Shown here piece by piece: positions 14,686 through 23,009 of a stretch of 23,009 nucleotides of DNA. Below the pieces are notes generated by a model. That model made no database searches. It was not told the DNA's origin and was given only the letters and a program-made list of their open reading frames with translations. Source of the DNA: UBA9339 sp964535195. Its GTDB lineage: Bacteria > Pseudomonadota > Gammaproteobacteria > UBA9339. The stretch lies in assembly GCA_964535195.1 (NCBI GenBank), contig CAZHSI010000020.1:1-23009 (forward strand). The letters run 5' to 3'. A program made the translations under genes and the position numbers. Each line of letters opens with the position of its first letter. The stretch's first letter is position 1.

Positions 14686-16674
14686 TTAATAAGTTAAAAT
14701 TAATTGAATAATATTTTGCGCCGAAAAACCAAAAAACTCAAACAGTATTTGATCTGGAGCCGACTCTCCATAACTATCTAAACCGATGACCTTACCCGCT
14801 AAGCCAACATACTTATACCAAGATTGCGACGCCGCAGCCTCAATAGCAACTCTCTTCACAACTTTTGGTGGTAACACCAGATTTTTATAAGCCTCCTCCT
14901 GTTTATCAAATACATCTTGTGATGGCATAGAAACAACTCTCACTTTATGCCCCTCCTCATTTAATTTGGTAGCAACCGTAACCGCCAATGCAACCTCTGA
15001 GCCCGTAGCGATAAGAATATAATCGGGTGTAGTTTCAGTATCTATTAAAATATATCCTCCCCGCTTGATACGCTCTAATGCTCCAGCCCCACCCTCTTTG
15101 GCAACCAACTTCTGCCGCGTAAGTATCAAAGCGGTTGGGCCATATTTATGTTCAATAGCATATTGCCAAGCAACTGCGGTTTCAGCAGCGTTGCATGGGC
15201 GCCATACTGAAAGATTCGGTATAGCACGCAACATTGCCAGGTGCTCTATTGGTTGATGCGTAGGCCCATCCTCACCAAGGCCGATAGAATCATGACTAAA
15301 AACATAAATCACCTGCTGCTTCATCATCGCCGCCATGCGAATAGCATTCTGACCATAACCAGAAAACACCAAAAATGTCCCACCGTATGGAATAAACCCT
15401 CCATGCAACGACATACCATTCATAATGGCAAACATACCAAACTCCCTGACACCATAATGTACATAGTTACCCGACGCATCGTTTTTGGTAATATCTTTAG
15501 AGCCGCCCCAATCGGTCAAATTAGAAGCAGTTAAATCTGCAGAACCGCCTAGTAACTCTGGTAATATTAACCCGTAGGCATTCAAAGCCTTCTGCGATGC
15601 TTGGCGAGTTGCCAAGCTTTCAAACTTATCAATAGCTTGCTGGATATAATGGTTTGACTTCTCTTGCCAATGTTGTGGTAGTCTTTTTTGTACACGCCGC
15701 ATAAGCTCTTGGGCCAATTCTGGATACTGTTTCTGATATAATAGAAATAACTTCTGCCACACACTATCCAACTCTTTTCCTTTTTCTCTGGCGTCCCAAG
15801 ACTTGAGAATGTCTTCTGGAATAACAAATGGCTCGCATTCCCACCCCAAATGATTACGCATGGCTGCAACCTCTTGTTCCCCAAGGGGCGAGCCGTGACA
15901 AGCATGGGTATTACTCATATGAGGAGCACCAAAACCAATAGTGGTTTTACAACAAATGAGGCTAGGTTTATCAACCATCGCCTGAGATTCTACAATAGCT
16001 TGACGAATAGCCTCTGGATTATGCCCATCAATATGGATCACATGCCAATTATATGCATGAAACCGCTTGGCTACATCTTCAGTAAACCATCCCTCAGTAT
16101 TACCATCAATAGAAATATTATTGTTATCCCAAAACACTATTAACTTTCCCAAACCATGGGTACCAGCTAAAGAAGCCGCTTCATGTGATATTCCTTCCAT
16201 CAAACAACCATCACCAACAAACACATAAGTATAATGATCAATAATATTAAATCTCGGCTTGTTAAACTGAGTCGCCAAAATCTTTTCAGCCAATGCCATA
16301 CCAACAGCATTAGCGAACCCTTGTCCAAGAGGACCAGTCGTAGTTTCAACTCCTGGCGTAATACCAACTTCTGGATGACCTGGGGTTTTAGAATGCAATG
16401 TACGAAATTTTTTTAAATCGGCAATAGATAAATCGTAACCTGTCAAATGGAGCAAAGAATATAACAGCATTGAGCCATGACCATTAGATAAAACAAAACG
16501 ATCCCGATTGAGCCAATTTGGATTAGCCGGATTATGTTGCAAGAACTCTCGCCAAAGTACGGTGGCAATATCAGCCATACCCAGCGGCATGCCGGGATGA
16601 CCAGAATTAGCTCTTTGTACGGCATCAACACTCAAAAATCGAATGACATTGGCAAGTTTAATTTGGTTTGGCAT
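14686..16674 (-). CDS. tkt: Transketolase
   Basis: It moves two-carbon units between sugar phosphates with thiamine diphosphate, linking pentose phosphates and glycolysis. The 662 residues cover all three domains: RANSGHPGMPLGMAD (N terminus), LSNGHGSMLLYS, the ThDP/Mg motif GDGCLMEGISHEAAS (about 155-169), WDNNNISIDG, HACHGSPLG, REFGM and GEDGPTHQPIEH in the pyrimidine domain, and the C-terminal ATGSEVALA. The start has a strong AGGAGGAG ribosome site. It is first in the tkt-gap-pgk-pyk run, an order also found in Legionella relatives; the region upstream is a tandem hairpin repeat. Confidence 0.97.
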   Translation of the reverse strand: MPNQIKLANVIRFLSVDAVQRANSGHPGMPLGMADIATVLWREFLQHNPANPNWLNRDRFVLSNGHGSMLLYSLLHLTGYDLSIADLKKFRTLHSKTPGHPEVGITPGVETTTGPLGQGFANAVGMALAEKILATQFNKPRFNIIDHYTYVFVGDGCLMEGISHEAASLAGTHGLGKLIVFWDNNNISIDGNTEGWFTEDVAKRFHAYNWHVIHIDGHNPEAIRQAIVESQAMVDKPSLICCKTTIGFGAPHMSNTHACHGSPLGEQEVAAMRNHLGWECEPFVIPEDILKSWDAREKGKELDSVWQKLFLLYQKQYPELAQELMRRVQKRLPQHWQEKSNHYIQQAIDKFESLATRQASQKALNAYGLILPELLGGSADLTASNLTDWGGSKDITKNDASGNYVHYGVREFGMFAIMNGMSLHGGFIPYGGTFLVFSGYGQNAIRMAAMMKQQVIYVFSHDSIGLGEDGPTHQPIEHLAMLRAIPNLSVWRPCNAAETAVAWQYAIEHKYGPTALILTRQKLVAKEGGAGALERIKRGGYILIDTETTPDYILIATGSEVALAVTVATKLNEEGHKVRVVSMPSQDVFDKQEEAYKNLVLPPKVVKRVAIEAAASQSWYKYVGLAGKVIGLDSYGESAPDQILFEFFGFSAQNIIQLILTY

Positions 16675-16697
16675 AGACTCCTCCTCATAAAAACAAA

Positions 16698-16932
16698 TTT
16701 AGACTAGCCACGTGGTATAAAACCCGTGACGCGGTCAAGGGGGATAAGCTTTACCTCTCCCCTACGACAATTCCCCATTGCTTTGCCACACGAAAGACCG
16801 CGTGGAAATCAATTTTTAGACTTCGCCCGAGGTATGAACCTCGGGCTCGCCCAAGGGGGAGAGCTGCGCCTCTCCCCCTTGGTAATCCCCCATTGCTTTG
16901 TCCTCGAAGCAAGCTTCGAGGAAATTTAGATT
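16698..16932. repeat. Two tandem three-hairpin repeat units upstream of tkt
   Basis: Two units start with TTTAGACT at 16698 and 16815; a third TTTAGATT at 16925 closes the array, giving periods of 117 and 110. Each unit has three hairpins in order. In unit 2 they are perfect: GCCCGAGGT/ACCTCGGGC (16825-16846), CCAAGGGGGAGAG/CTCTCCCCCTTGG (16851-16882), TCCTCGAAGC/GCTTCGAGGA (16901-16922). Unit 1 has the same plan with poorer pairing. Flanks such as CCCCATTGCTTTG are shared, while the first and third stems differ completely between units. It lies between the hemY end and the tkt start. The frame across it (16726-16929) is an accident of the repeats. Confidence 0.75.
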
Positions 16933-16947
16933 TTACGAGAGGTATAG

Positions 16948-18120
16948 CTAGTAATGCTCTATTTTAAAACCCTTGGCATAAAGCTCTAATGCTCCCCGTA
17001 AGTCGTTTTGCTCTATAGCAATTTGAGCAAGCTCAACCCAAGCAGCCATACTAGGGTTAAGTTGAGTACTTTTTTCTAAATAGGTACGCGCTTTACCCCA
17101 TAACTTTTGTTTACGACAAATACGACCAAGACATAATAATAAATTGGCATTTTCTGGATTATGTTGTAACCACGCTTCAGCTCGCATTAAATGTTTTATC
17201 GGCTGCGTACTAGATAGCTTCGCGTAGAGATCAAGCAGATATACATCTAAAACCTTACGCAAAATCATTTTCAAGATAGTTTCCGCATCTTCCATCCGGT
17301 GGTTAGTTAACAAGTACTCGATATATATTGCGGCAACTGCTGGGTCCTTTTGGAGATAATGGGGGAGCTGTTGCCAAACAATAGCAATAGAATTATTCTT
17401 CGCGCCAATTAACAATAATTCCTTATATACCTTTTGCTCCAGGCGATTAAATTCATCACTACTTAGCACTCGCCGCTTACGTAAAAGTGGCAATATTTTT
17501 GCCAAACTCTTCCAGTCCTTAAGCTCTACATATACCCGCTGAAGTAATTGCAAAACAAAAATATTTCTTGGCTGTAGTTGCTGCAAATGTTGCAAGGTAA
17601 TGCAGGCCTCTTCCCAATATTTATTAACCATCTGCAAACCAACCTGTGTCAAAGCTGCTGCGACTGGTCGATCTTTTGCCACTTTTTGTGCTAACCGTAA
17701 ATAATTGTCCCGACGCTTAAACTCTCGTTGGTTTTGTGCCATAAAAGCTGCTGCTACATAGTTTATAAGCGGTAGGTCGCTGTATCTTGCAAAGTGAGAA
17801 AGTTTTTTCTCAGCTCGCTCCCAATTACCTTCCACCAAATCATACAACCCTAAAACTGTTTGGCTATGAGCGCGGCGACTGCGACGATTATTAATCCAAT
17901 GTTTAATATATGAAGTTATAGCACCAACACCGCTGCTAAAACGCAGCAGTAAATAAAAAAGTATAAATAAAAAAATTAAAGCAACTACTGCAAACCATAA
18001 AGACGTTTCTACACTCGTATTGTTGTAAGCAACTAAAATATACCCGGGGTCACGCCGCATTATCACCCCAAACCAAACAGCTACTAATAATATCAAAAAG
18101 TAAAAACCGATTTTTTTCAT
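16948..18120 (-). CDS. hemY: HemY, membrane protein linked to heme biosynthesis, TPR-containing
   Basis: HemY proteins are inner-membrane proteins encoded beside heme-biosynthesis genes in gammaproteobacteria; they are not the HemY/PPOX oxidase of Bacillus, and their role is only indirectly linked to late heme steps. The 390 residues have two membrane segments (about 4-22 and 40-62), DPGYILVAYNNTSVETSLW between them, then a basic NRRSRRAHSQTVLGLYDLVE, and a long helical region of TPR-like repeats ending with NPENANLLLCLGRICRKQ and SMAAWVELAQIAIEQ. Its ATG overlaps the hemX stop (ATGA), so the two are translated together. Confidence 0.9.
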   Translation of the reverse strand: MKKIGFYFLILLVAVWFGVIMRRDPGYILVAYNNTSVETSLWFAVVALIFLFILFYLLLRFSSGVGAITSYIKHWINNRRSRRAHSQTVLGLYDLVEGNWERAEKKLSHFARYSDLPLINYVAAAFMAQNQREFKRRDNYLRLAQKVAKDRPVAAALTQVGLQMVNKYWEEACITLQHLQQLQPRNIFVLQLLQRVYVELKDWKSLAKILPLLRKRRVLSSDEFNRLEQKVYKELLLIGAKNNSIAIVWQQLPHYLQKDPAVAAIYIEYLLTNHRMEDAETILKMILRKVLDVYLLDLYAKLSSTQPIKHLMRAEAWLQHNPENANLLLCLGRICRKQKLWGKARTYLEKSTQLNPSMAAWVELAQIAIEQNDLRGALELYAKGFKIEHY

Positions 18121-19160
18121 ACCCGAGGCGTCCCTTCTTCTTTTTGTACAAGCATAGCACCTGACGACATTGGTTCTGCCATCGTTTGCTTATCATCAAA
18201 AATTTTATTTGCATTAATAAGGTTGGTTATAGCGGCAATTGATTCTGTTGGCAACGGTATCGTAGGCTCCAGATTAACCCTTTGTAGCTCTTGCAATGAG
18301 GGCACCAAAAAATTAGCAACATCGTTGGTACTAGCAGCAAAGTAGCGATTACAAAGATCCAAGGTTTTTACTAAACAGTCTTGGTAGATTTTATTTTTCC
18401 GTTGCATTACAGCCAACTCCGCCTGCAATAACTTAGCTTTTATTTCAAGCCGTAAAACCGCCTCTTGCTCTGGCGAGAGCAAAAGGTCAACCTCTTTGTG
18501 ACGAATAATCACAATATCTTTTAAGGCCTTTATCGTGCTATTAAAAAACCGCTGCCATAAGGTTTTAATTCGCAACTCATCTTCAGCTACTGCTTCTGCT
18601 TTTGGCGGAGAAATAAATCTTGATGTTACTATTGGTAAGGAACTAATCTTTTGATTTATCGCTTCTATTTTTAGAATCAGATCAGTAGCATCAACAACTG
18701 GCACTATTTGCAAGCTAGCAATATCTCTATTTAAAGCATAATTGATTGCTGACAACTCATGATTGCTGGCGTATTGTTTTGCTTCTGCTAAAAAGGTTAA
18801 AGCCAGGGTGGTATCTCGCGTAGTATTTAAAGTTAAAACCGCCAAATGCACCAGGTGCTCAATTACCATAGGCTTCCAGTACTTAATTTTAGTAACCTTC
18901 GATTTTTGTAGCTCCTTTTGTAAATTCTGCAAATTATCTTGTAACTGCTCATACTTTACTTGCAGCTGTTTAGTAACGGCATAGATCTCTTCGGTTTTTA
19001 CTGCAGCAGTATCAATTTTATTGATAAAAAAATTACATCCTAAGTAACAACTAATTACCAGAATAACTACAATAGTTATAGGAAGAATATAAGAAAAAAG
19101 CTTGTTCCTACCAACAGACTTACTATCAGTAGTAATATTTACATTTTGTGGCTCTGTCAT
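18117..19160 (-). CDS. hemX: HemX-like membrane protein
   Basis: A bitopic inner-membrane protein: a cytoplasmic N terminus, one membrane segment (about residues 21-44), then a long coiled-coil region (about 50-90, with KQLQVKYEQLQDNLQNLQKE) and a periplasmic helical domain. This is the HemX (DUF513) plan. I place the start at 19160 (MTEPQNVN) because GAGGA lies 7 bases upstream; the ATG at 19172 overlaps that ribosome site. Length 347 residues. In many relatives hemX follows hemC and hemD; here no such genes are near. Function is unclear in the family: it was once called a uroporphyrinogen methyltransferase, without a matching catalytic domain. Confidence 0.85.
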   Translation of the reverse strand: MTEPQNVNITTDSKSVGRNKLFSYILPITIVVILVISCYLGCNFFINKIDTAAVKTEEIYAVTKQLQVKYEQLQDNLQNLQKELQKSKVTKIKYWKPMVIEHLVHLAVLTLNTTRDTTLALTFLAEAKQYASNHELSAINYALNRDIASLQIVPVVDATDLILKIEAINQKISSLPIVTSRFISPPKAEAVAEDELRIKTLWQRFFNSTIKALKDIVIIRHKEVDLLLSPEQEAVLRLEIKAKLLQAELAVMQRKNKIYQDCLVKTLDLCNRYFAASTNDVANFLVPSLQELQRVNLEPTIPLPTESIAAITNLINANKIFDDKQTMAEPMSSGAMLVQKEEGTPRV

Positions 19161-19200
19161 AATTTTCCTCATACCATTAGAATGGTTGCAAACCCCAGTA

Positions 19201-19276
19201 TTTTGTCATAATACAAGGCGCATATGAAGTGAGCAAGCTGAGTTTACCGAATATGCAATGCGGTAGTATGACAAAA
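19201..19276. repeat. 76-base MITE-like palindromic unit
   Basis: TTTTGTCATAATAC (19201-19214) and GTAGTATGACAAAA (19263-19276) are inverted repeats with 13 of 14 matches. The interior has CGCATATG and AATATGCAATGCGG, further partial complementarity. Such units recur in many intracellular gammaproteobacteria as intergenic palindromes. It sits between the EirA-like gene and hemX and could separate their transcripts. Confidence 0.6.
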
Positions 19277-19297
19277 GGCACGGTTTTTGAAAAAACT

Positions 19298-19864
19298 CTA
19301 TTGTAAGGCAGCCTCTCTATCTGGAGCATATTCAATCTCTTTGTAGATATTGCTAACATCCTTGGGTGGTTCTAGAAAAAACGGGCAATCAGCCACACTA
19401 GCTGACTTACAGAATCTGCGATTACCTACCAAAGCACTCCACCCCAGACTCTTTGGCTCAACAATAGACAAACTCCGAGTCTGCTCTAGTGCCACTGGAA
19501 AAGATATCGCCTCATTGGCCTGGTACAAACAAATAATTTTACCAACTTTTACCCCAACCCACTGCGCACCAACATAACTAGTAATTTTAGTTGCCGATGA
19601 TGGCGTATAACTTTCCCATTTCTGATCTTGGCTTACCCATTTAACATTATCTTTTACCAAAGATCCAGGGTCGGGACAAAACATTGCTGGCATTTTCTGC
19701 ACGGCATTATCTTCAGCAGTCCCACTTACAGCCATGGCCACTGGGCTACCAGAAGCAAACTTTTTCATGGCTGAAGTTGATCCCCAAAAAAATTTAAATA
19801 CCACAACCCCAACAAACACCGCAACCATGGTACCAATAACATACGGATAGTGCTTAGAATTCAT
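19298..19864 (-). CDS. Membrane-anchored/secreted protein, possibly related to T4BSS-associated EirA
   Basis: Start ATG 19864 has the strong ribosome site GGGAGGGAAG; an upstream ATG at 19882 is not needed. The 188 residues have one N-terminal membrane segment (about 8-27) and a periplasmic domain with six Cys (for example FCPDPG, IICLYQ, RFCKSA, DCPFF) likely forming disulphides, and with YVGAQWVGVKVGKIICLY in the middle. This Cys pattern and the GAQW-x-G motif recall EirA, a Coxiella/Legionella protein needed for Dot/Icm function, but this is recollection of a pattern, not an alignment. If correct, the organism has a type IVB system, and the effector-like genes at the left of the window fit with that. 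It could equally be an unrelated periplasmic protein. Confidence 0.45.
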   Translation of the reverse strand: MNSKHYPYVIGTMVAVFVGVVVFKFFWGSTSAMKKFASGSPVAMAVSGTAEDNAVQKMPAMFCPDPGSLVKDNVKWVSQDQKWESYTPSSATKITSYVGAQWVGVKVGKIICLYQANEAISFPVALEQTRSLSIVEPKSLGWSALVGNRRFCKSASVADCPFFLEPPKDVSNIYKEIEYAPDREAALQ

Positions 19865-19962
19865 TCTTCCCTCCCTTGACATACTATAATATGAAAGACA
19901 AACTTATACTGCAAGTTAAATAGCGCCACTCTAACAGTATAACTTTATCAAGGAGAAATAAT

Positions 19963-20544
19963 TTGGCAAAATTACACTTTTATTACTCAACGATGAATGC
20001 TGGCAAAAGCACAACTTTACTACAATCTAGCTATAATTATAATGAACGAGGCATGAGCACCCTGCTTTTAACACCGGCCATTGACAATCGCTACGGTACA
20101 AAAAAAATCGCCTCTCGTGTTGGACTACAATCTGACGCTATTGCCTTTAGCAATACTGAAGATCTTTATCAACTAATAAAACAATCCTTGTATAAAGACA
20201 ATAATATCAAATGTATCCTGGTTGATGAGGCACAGTTCCTTACCAAAGAGCAGGTAAAACAATTAGCCTATGTAACCGATGACTTTAATGTGCCCGTATT
20301 AACCTACGGACTACGTACCGATTTTATGGGAGAACCATTCGAGGGAAGCAAGTACCTTTTAGCCTTAGCAGATCAGTTGATAGAACTTAAAACTATTTGC
20401 CATTGTGGGCGGAAAGCAACCATGGTTTTACGTACAGATTCTAACGGTAACGTATTACGAAGTGGCGAGCAGATCGTGATCGGTGGCAATGAATCTTATA
20501 TCGCAGTTTGCCGCAAACATTTCCGTGAAGGAAAAACTAAATAA
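19963..20544 (+). CDS. tdk: Thymidine kinase
   Basis: It phosphorylates thymidine to dTMP in the salvage pathway. The 193 residues have the type II Tdk plan: YSTMNAGKST (8-17, P loop), LLLTPAIDNRYG, ILVDEAQFL (85-93, Mg-binding Asp and catalytic Glu), TYGLRTDF, the lid GEPFEGSKYLLALAD, and Zn Cys in ICHCGRKA and VCRKHF. The start codon is TTG at 19963, with a perfect AAGGAG upstream; no ATG fits. It is divergent from the EirA-like gene, with about 100 bases between, where both promoters should lie. A hairpin terminator follows. Confidence 0.95.
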   Translation: MAKLHFYYSTMNAGKSTTLLQSSYNYNERGMSTLLLTPAIDNRYGTKKIASRVGLQSDAIAFSNTEDLYQLIKQSLYKDNNIKCILVDEAQFLTKEQVKQLAYVTDDFNVPVLTYGLRTDFMGEPFEGSKYLLALADQLIELKTICHCGRKATMVLRTDSNGNVLRSGEQIVIGGNESYIAVCRKHFREGKTK

Positions 20545-20564
20545 TTCGAAAACCAGCCCACCCA

Positions 20565-20605
20565 GATCCCGGCTATCCTTTACCAACCGGGATCAGAGAA
20601 TTTTT
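20565..20605 (+). terminator. Probable tdk terminator
   Basis: GATCCCGG (20565-20572) and CCGGGATC (20587-20594) make an 8-base-pair stem with a 14-base loop; AGAGAA then TTTTT follow. The loop is longer and the T run later than ideal, so efficiency is uncertain, but the position right after tdk supports it. Confidence 0.6.
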
Positions 20606-20658
20606 ACTGCAACATAAGTTTGCTTGCTCAACAAAACCATAAAGTACTTTTTACCGTA

Positions 20659-20724
20659 TTGATGCCCTGTAAATTATTATATATGGTATAAAATCTATGT
20701 TATGGGATTATTAACTAACCCCAT
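20659..20724 (+). promoter_or_regulatory. Candidate sigma70 promoter and inverted repeat ahead of the LuxR-type gene
   Basis: TTGATG (20659-20664) and TATGGT (20682-20687) are spaced by 17 bases; a TATAAA just downstream is an alternative -10. An inverted repeat ATGGGATTA/TAACCCCAT (20702-20724, 8 of 9) follows, about 55 bases before the start codon, where an operator or leader hairpin could act. This is pattern matching only. Confidence 0.35.
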
Positions 20725-20780
20725 GTCGACACCTGACAGCGATATAACATATTGAAAAAATCAGACATTAAGGGGACACC

Positions 20781-21164
20781 ATGCCTTTAAACGATTTGTT
20801 AAAAGAAATTATGAGGCTCAAAGAGATTGGCAAAAAAACCCATTTATTTAGCGACAAGGAATCAAACGCTTCTTACAACGCTAATAATACCCCCAAAAAT
20901 AGCCGCAACACAAATAGACCATTAGCTGTTTATGGCCTGGGGAACAAACACGGCAATACTTATCTGACACGACGCGAGGCTGAATGTATGGCATTGTTAC
21001 TAAAAGGAAAAACTATAAATAGCGTCGCTAATATCTTAAAACTCTCCCCTCGTACCGTTGAATATTACATAAAGAACATGAAATCCAAGCTTGGCTGCAA
21101 AACCAAATTTGAGTTAGTAGACCTGGTGTATGCCAGTGATTTTATGAAAAACATAGACTTTTAG
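20781..21164 (+). CDS. LuxR-type HTH transcriptional regulator without a receiver or autoinducer domain
   Basis: The C-terminal half (about residues 60-122) is a classical GerE/LuxR HTH: YLTRREAECMALLLKGKTIN, then SVANILKLSPRTVEYYIKNM and KSKLGCKTKFELVDL. The first 60 residues are short, polar and Asn-rich, with no receiver or ligand domain, so the protein is a bare DNA-binding module. AAGGGGACACC before ATG is a good ribosome site. Such lone LuxR-type HTH proteins are frequent in Legionella/Coxiella relatives. Target genes are unknown; the inverted repeat in its own leader may be an autoregulatory site. Confidence 0.88.
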   Translation: MPLNDLLKEIMRLKEIGKKTHLFSDKESNASYNANNTPKNSRNTNRPLAVYGLGNKHGNTYLTRREAECMALLLKGKTINSVANILKLSPRTVEYYIKNMKSKLGCKTKFELVDLVYASDFMKNIDF

Positions 21165-21314
21165 GAACTGCACACTTTTGAAAATCACTATTACCGAATT
21201 AACACAACCATTAAATCAAGCTTAGGGTCTGTTGCCATCACCTTGGGGGATGGAGACAACGCATCGCAGAGAACCAACAAGATACTGCCAAATTAGTAGA
21301 AAACTTCACAACCC

Positions 21315-22913
21315 CTAACTAAATTTCGATGTTATTGGGTATCGACGTTCACGCCCAAATGCACACACAGTGATTTTTACTCCGGGTGGAGCTTGCCGAC
21401 GTTTATATTCGCTACGCTTTACCATATTGATCACCTTTGTAACCAGCTCTTTACTAAATCCAGCAGCGGTAATTTCACTTATGGTCTGATTTAATTCAAT
21501 ATACCTTTTCAAAATCTTATCCAAAATTGGATATTCAGGTAAATCATCGGCGTCTTTTTGATTTTTGGCTAACTCAGCTGTCGGAGCACGCGTAATAATG
21601 ACCTCAGGAATCACTTCAGTAATTCTATTGCGATACTTTGCCAGTTTATACACCAACTCTTTAGAAACATCTTTAAGTACACAAAAACCTCCAACCATAT
21701 CGCCATAAAGTGTTGTATAACCAACAGCCATCTCACTCTTATTACCGGTAGCTAACACAATTGACCCAGTATGGTTAGAAAGCGCCATCAATATAATACC
21801 ACGACAGCGTGCCTGGATATTCTGTGTAGTAACGCTTTTGAATGTCTTGCCCTGGTCTTTTGGCAAACTATTTAAAACTGCTTTAAATGCAGACTCAATA
21901 GGAATAGCGATATACCTGACGCCCAATTCTTTTGCCAAAGCAAAAGATGCTTTTTTACTTAAATTACTTGAATAACGTGAGGGTAAGTAAACAGCCTGAA
22001 CCTTATCTTTACCAAGAGCATCACAAGCTATAGCTAACGTTAAAGCAGAATCTATCCCGCCAGAAACCCCAACGATAACACCAGGAATATTGTTTTTTCC
22101 GACGTAGTCTCGAACTCCCAAAACTAAAGCTTGATACACTAACTCTATAATGTTGATACGCGACTGAGGCAACTTGGGAAAAGAACCATCAATAAACATT
22201 AATTGTTCACTGAAAAACATGGCACGCTGGGTAACAACCCCTTGAGCATTTACAACTAAAGAACCACCATCAAACACTAGTTCATCTTGGGCACCAACAG
22301 TATTTACATAAATAATTGGTAGTTTATTTTCTCGAGCACGAGAAACCAATACTTGTTCTCGTAAAAACGGTTTTTGCATATCAAACGGGGAAGCATTAAT
22401 ACCAATAATTAATTCGGCCCCCCTTTTTTTTGCAGCATAAACTGGCTCTCTAGCCCACAAATCTCTGCAAATCACCACCCCAACTTTTGTCCCCCTAATC
22501 TTAACCACACAAGGCTTGTTCCCCGCAGCAAAATATCGCTTTTCATCAAAAACACCTTCGTTTGGTAGTAATTGTTTATGGTAGTACGTAATGATTTTGC
22601 CGTTATAAATAACTAAAGCACTATTAAAGTATTTTTGTTTTTCTTTGACAGGTAAACCTAAAATAATATAGATGCCTTTTACTTTAGTTTGAATTTTCCG
22701 TAAGGCAAGCTTTATTTGACCATATAATTCTTGGCGCAATAATAAATCTTCAGGAGGATAGCCAGTGATAACAAGCTCTGGAAATATCACTACGTCAGCT
22801 TGCTGATGATCACGAGCATAAAGAGCGTGTTTTATTATTTTTTCAGCATTGCCGCTAACATCACCAACCGTCGCGTTTATCTGGGCAGCAACAAAACATA
22901 ATTTCTTTTTCAT
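21315..22913 (-). CDS. nadE: Glutamine-dependent NAD+ synthetase
   Basis: It amidates nicotinic acid adenine dinucleotide to NAD+, using glutamine as nitrogen source and ATP. The 532 residues hold two domains: an N-terminal nitrilase-type glutaminase with the Glu-Lys-Cys triad (FPELVITGYPPE Glu46, YYHKQLLPN Lys113, VVICRDLW Cys149), and a C-terminal synthetase with the PP-loop SGGIDSALT (284-292), STGNKSEMAVGY-like LATGNKSEMAVGYTTLYGD, and the end PPGVKIT. Both domains are complete. It is convergent with the LuxR-type gene, with 150 bases between and no clear terminator. Its own promoter lies near or beyond the right edge. Confidence 0.96.
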   Translation of the reverse strand: MKKKLCFVAAQINATVGDVSGNAEKIIKHALYARDHQQADVVIFPELVITGYPPEDLLLRQELYGQIKLALRKIQTKVKGIYIILGLPVKEKQKYFNSALVIYNGKIITYYHKQLLPNEGVFDEKRYFAAGNKPCVVKIRGTKVGVVICRDLWAREPVYAAKKRGAELIIGINASPFDMQKPFLREQVLVSRARENKLPIIYVNTVGAQDELVFDGGSLVVNAQGVVTQRAMFFSEQLMFIDGSFPKLPQSRINIIELVYQALVLGVRDYVGKNNIPGVIVGVSGGIDSALTLAIACDALGKDKVQAVYLPSRYSSNLSKKASFALAKELGVRYIAIPIESAFKAVLNSLPKDQGKTFKSVTTQNIQARCRGIILMALSNHTGSIVLATGNKSEMAVGYTTLYGDMVGGFCVLKDVSKELVYKLAKYRNRITEVIPEVIITRAPTAELAKNQKDADDLPEYPILDKILKRYIELNQTISEITAAGFSKELVTKVINMVKRSEYKRRQAPPGVKITVCAFGRERRYPITSKFS

Positions 22914-23009
22914 AAACCCATCTTAACATAAAAACCCTAAAATCCACCAAAACAACAGATTCTCCCGCTCCAGCATTAAGATACGGAGAGCATAATATTG
23001 GTAATATCA
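22914..23009. other. Right-edge sequence upstream of nadE
   Basis: Ninety-six AT-rich bases with no gene. It should contain the nadE promoter, but I see no clear -35/-10 pair. Confidence 0.4.

Noticed and set aside
15582..15905. 107-codon minus-strand frame within tkt
   Set aside because: Another frame of the same strand; the transketolase frame holds all family motifs.
16726..16929. 67-codon frame upstream of tkt
   Set aside because: It runs through hairpins of a repeat array; its residues only mirror the palindromes.
16698..16932. CRISPR-like array
   Set aside because: Only two units of over 110 bases with internal hairpins; no short identical repeats with unique spacers and no cas genes.

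Overview
This 23 kb window looks like chromosome from a low-GC gammaproteobacterium of the Legionellales type (Legionella, Coxiella, Diplorickettsiaceae, Berkiella relatives). The reasons are inferential: a tkt-gap-pgk-pyk cluster, a hemX-hemY pair, a stand-alone ManC/AlgA-type cupin, a lone LuxR-type HTH protein, a small secreted protein resembling the T4BSS-associated EirA family, and two eukaryotic-like enzymes that look like host-directed effectors. No species assignment is possible from the sequence alone.

Left third (1-7690) is accessory DNA. A long minus-strand reading frame (1586 to beyond base 1) has a signal-peptide-like N terminus, a domain resembling BMT5/DUF2431 rRNA uridine methyltransferases, and the beginning of an Ulp1/CE-clan cysteine protease domain. 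To its right is a 5.3 kb integrated element bounded by a 46-base direct repeat (2334-2379 and 7615-7660), which is the 3' part of a tRNA-Thr(UGU) gene. The element carries a SET-domain gene with a signal sequence as cargo, then a compact module: RepA-like AAA ATPase with C-terminal HTH, zinc-ribbon protein, AlpA-like HTH protein, and tyrosine integrase abutting the tRNA. Three of the four module genes appear damaged: a frame disruption in the ATPase, a one-base loss in alpA, and AUA where an initiator ATG is expected in the integrase. The element is probably no longer mobile by itself.

Middle (7748-16674) is core metabolism, all on the minus strand: tkt, gap, pgk, pyk, a 61-residue membrane protein, priA, and a cupin. 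A terminator separates gap from pgk. A degraded ROK-kinase-like fragment lies behind priA. Together tkt, gap, pgk and pyk run the lower half of glycolysis and the link to pentose phosphates.

Right (16698-23009): a hairpin-rich tandem repeat, then hemX-hemY (heme-biosynthesis-associated membrane proteins, overlapping ATGA), a MITE-like palindromic repeat, the EirA-like gene, divergent tdk, the LuxR-type regulator, and nadE (glutamine-dependent NAD synthetase) on the minus strand.

Several families of palindromic intergenic repeats are visible (7409-7494, 12192-12310, 16698-16932, 19201-19276). The most interesting material is the pair of exported-looking, eukaryotic-type enzymes and the element that carries one of them.
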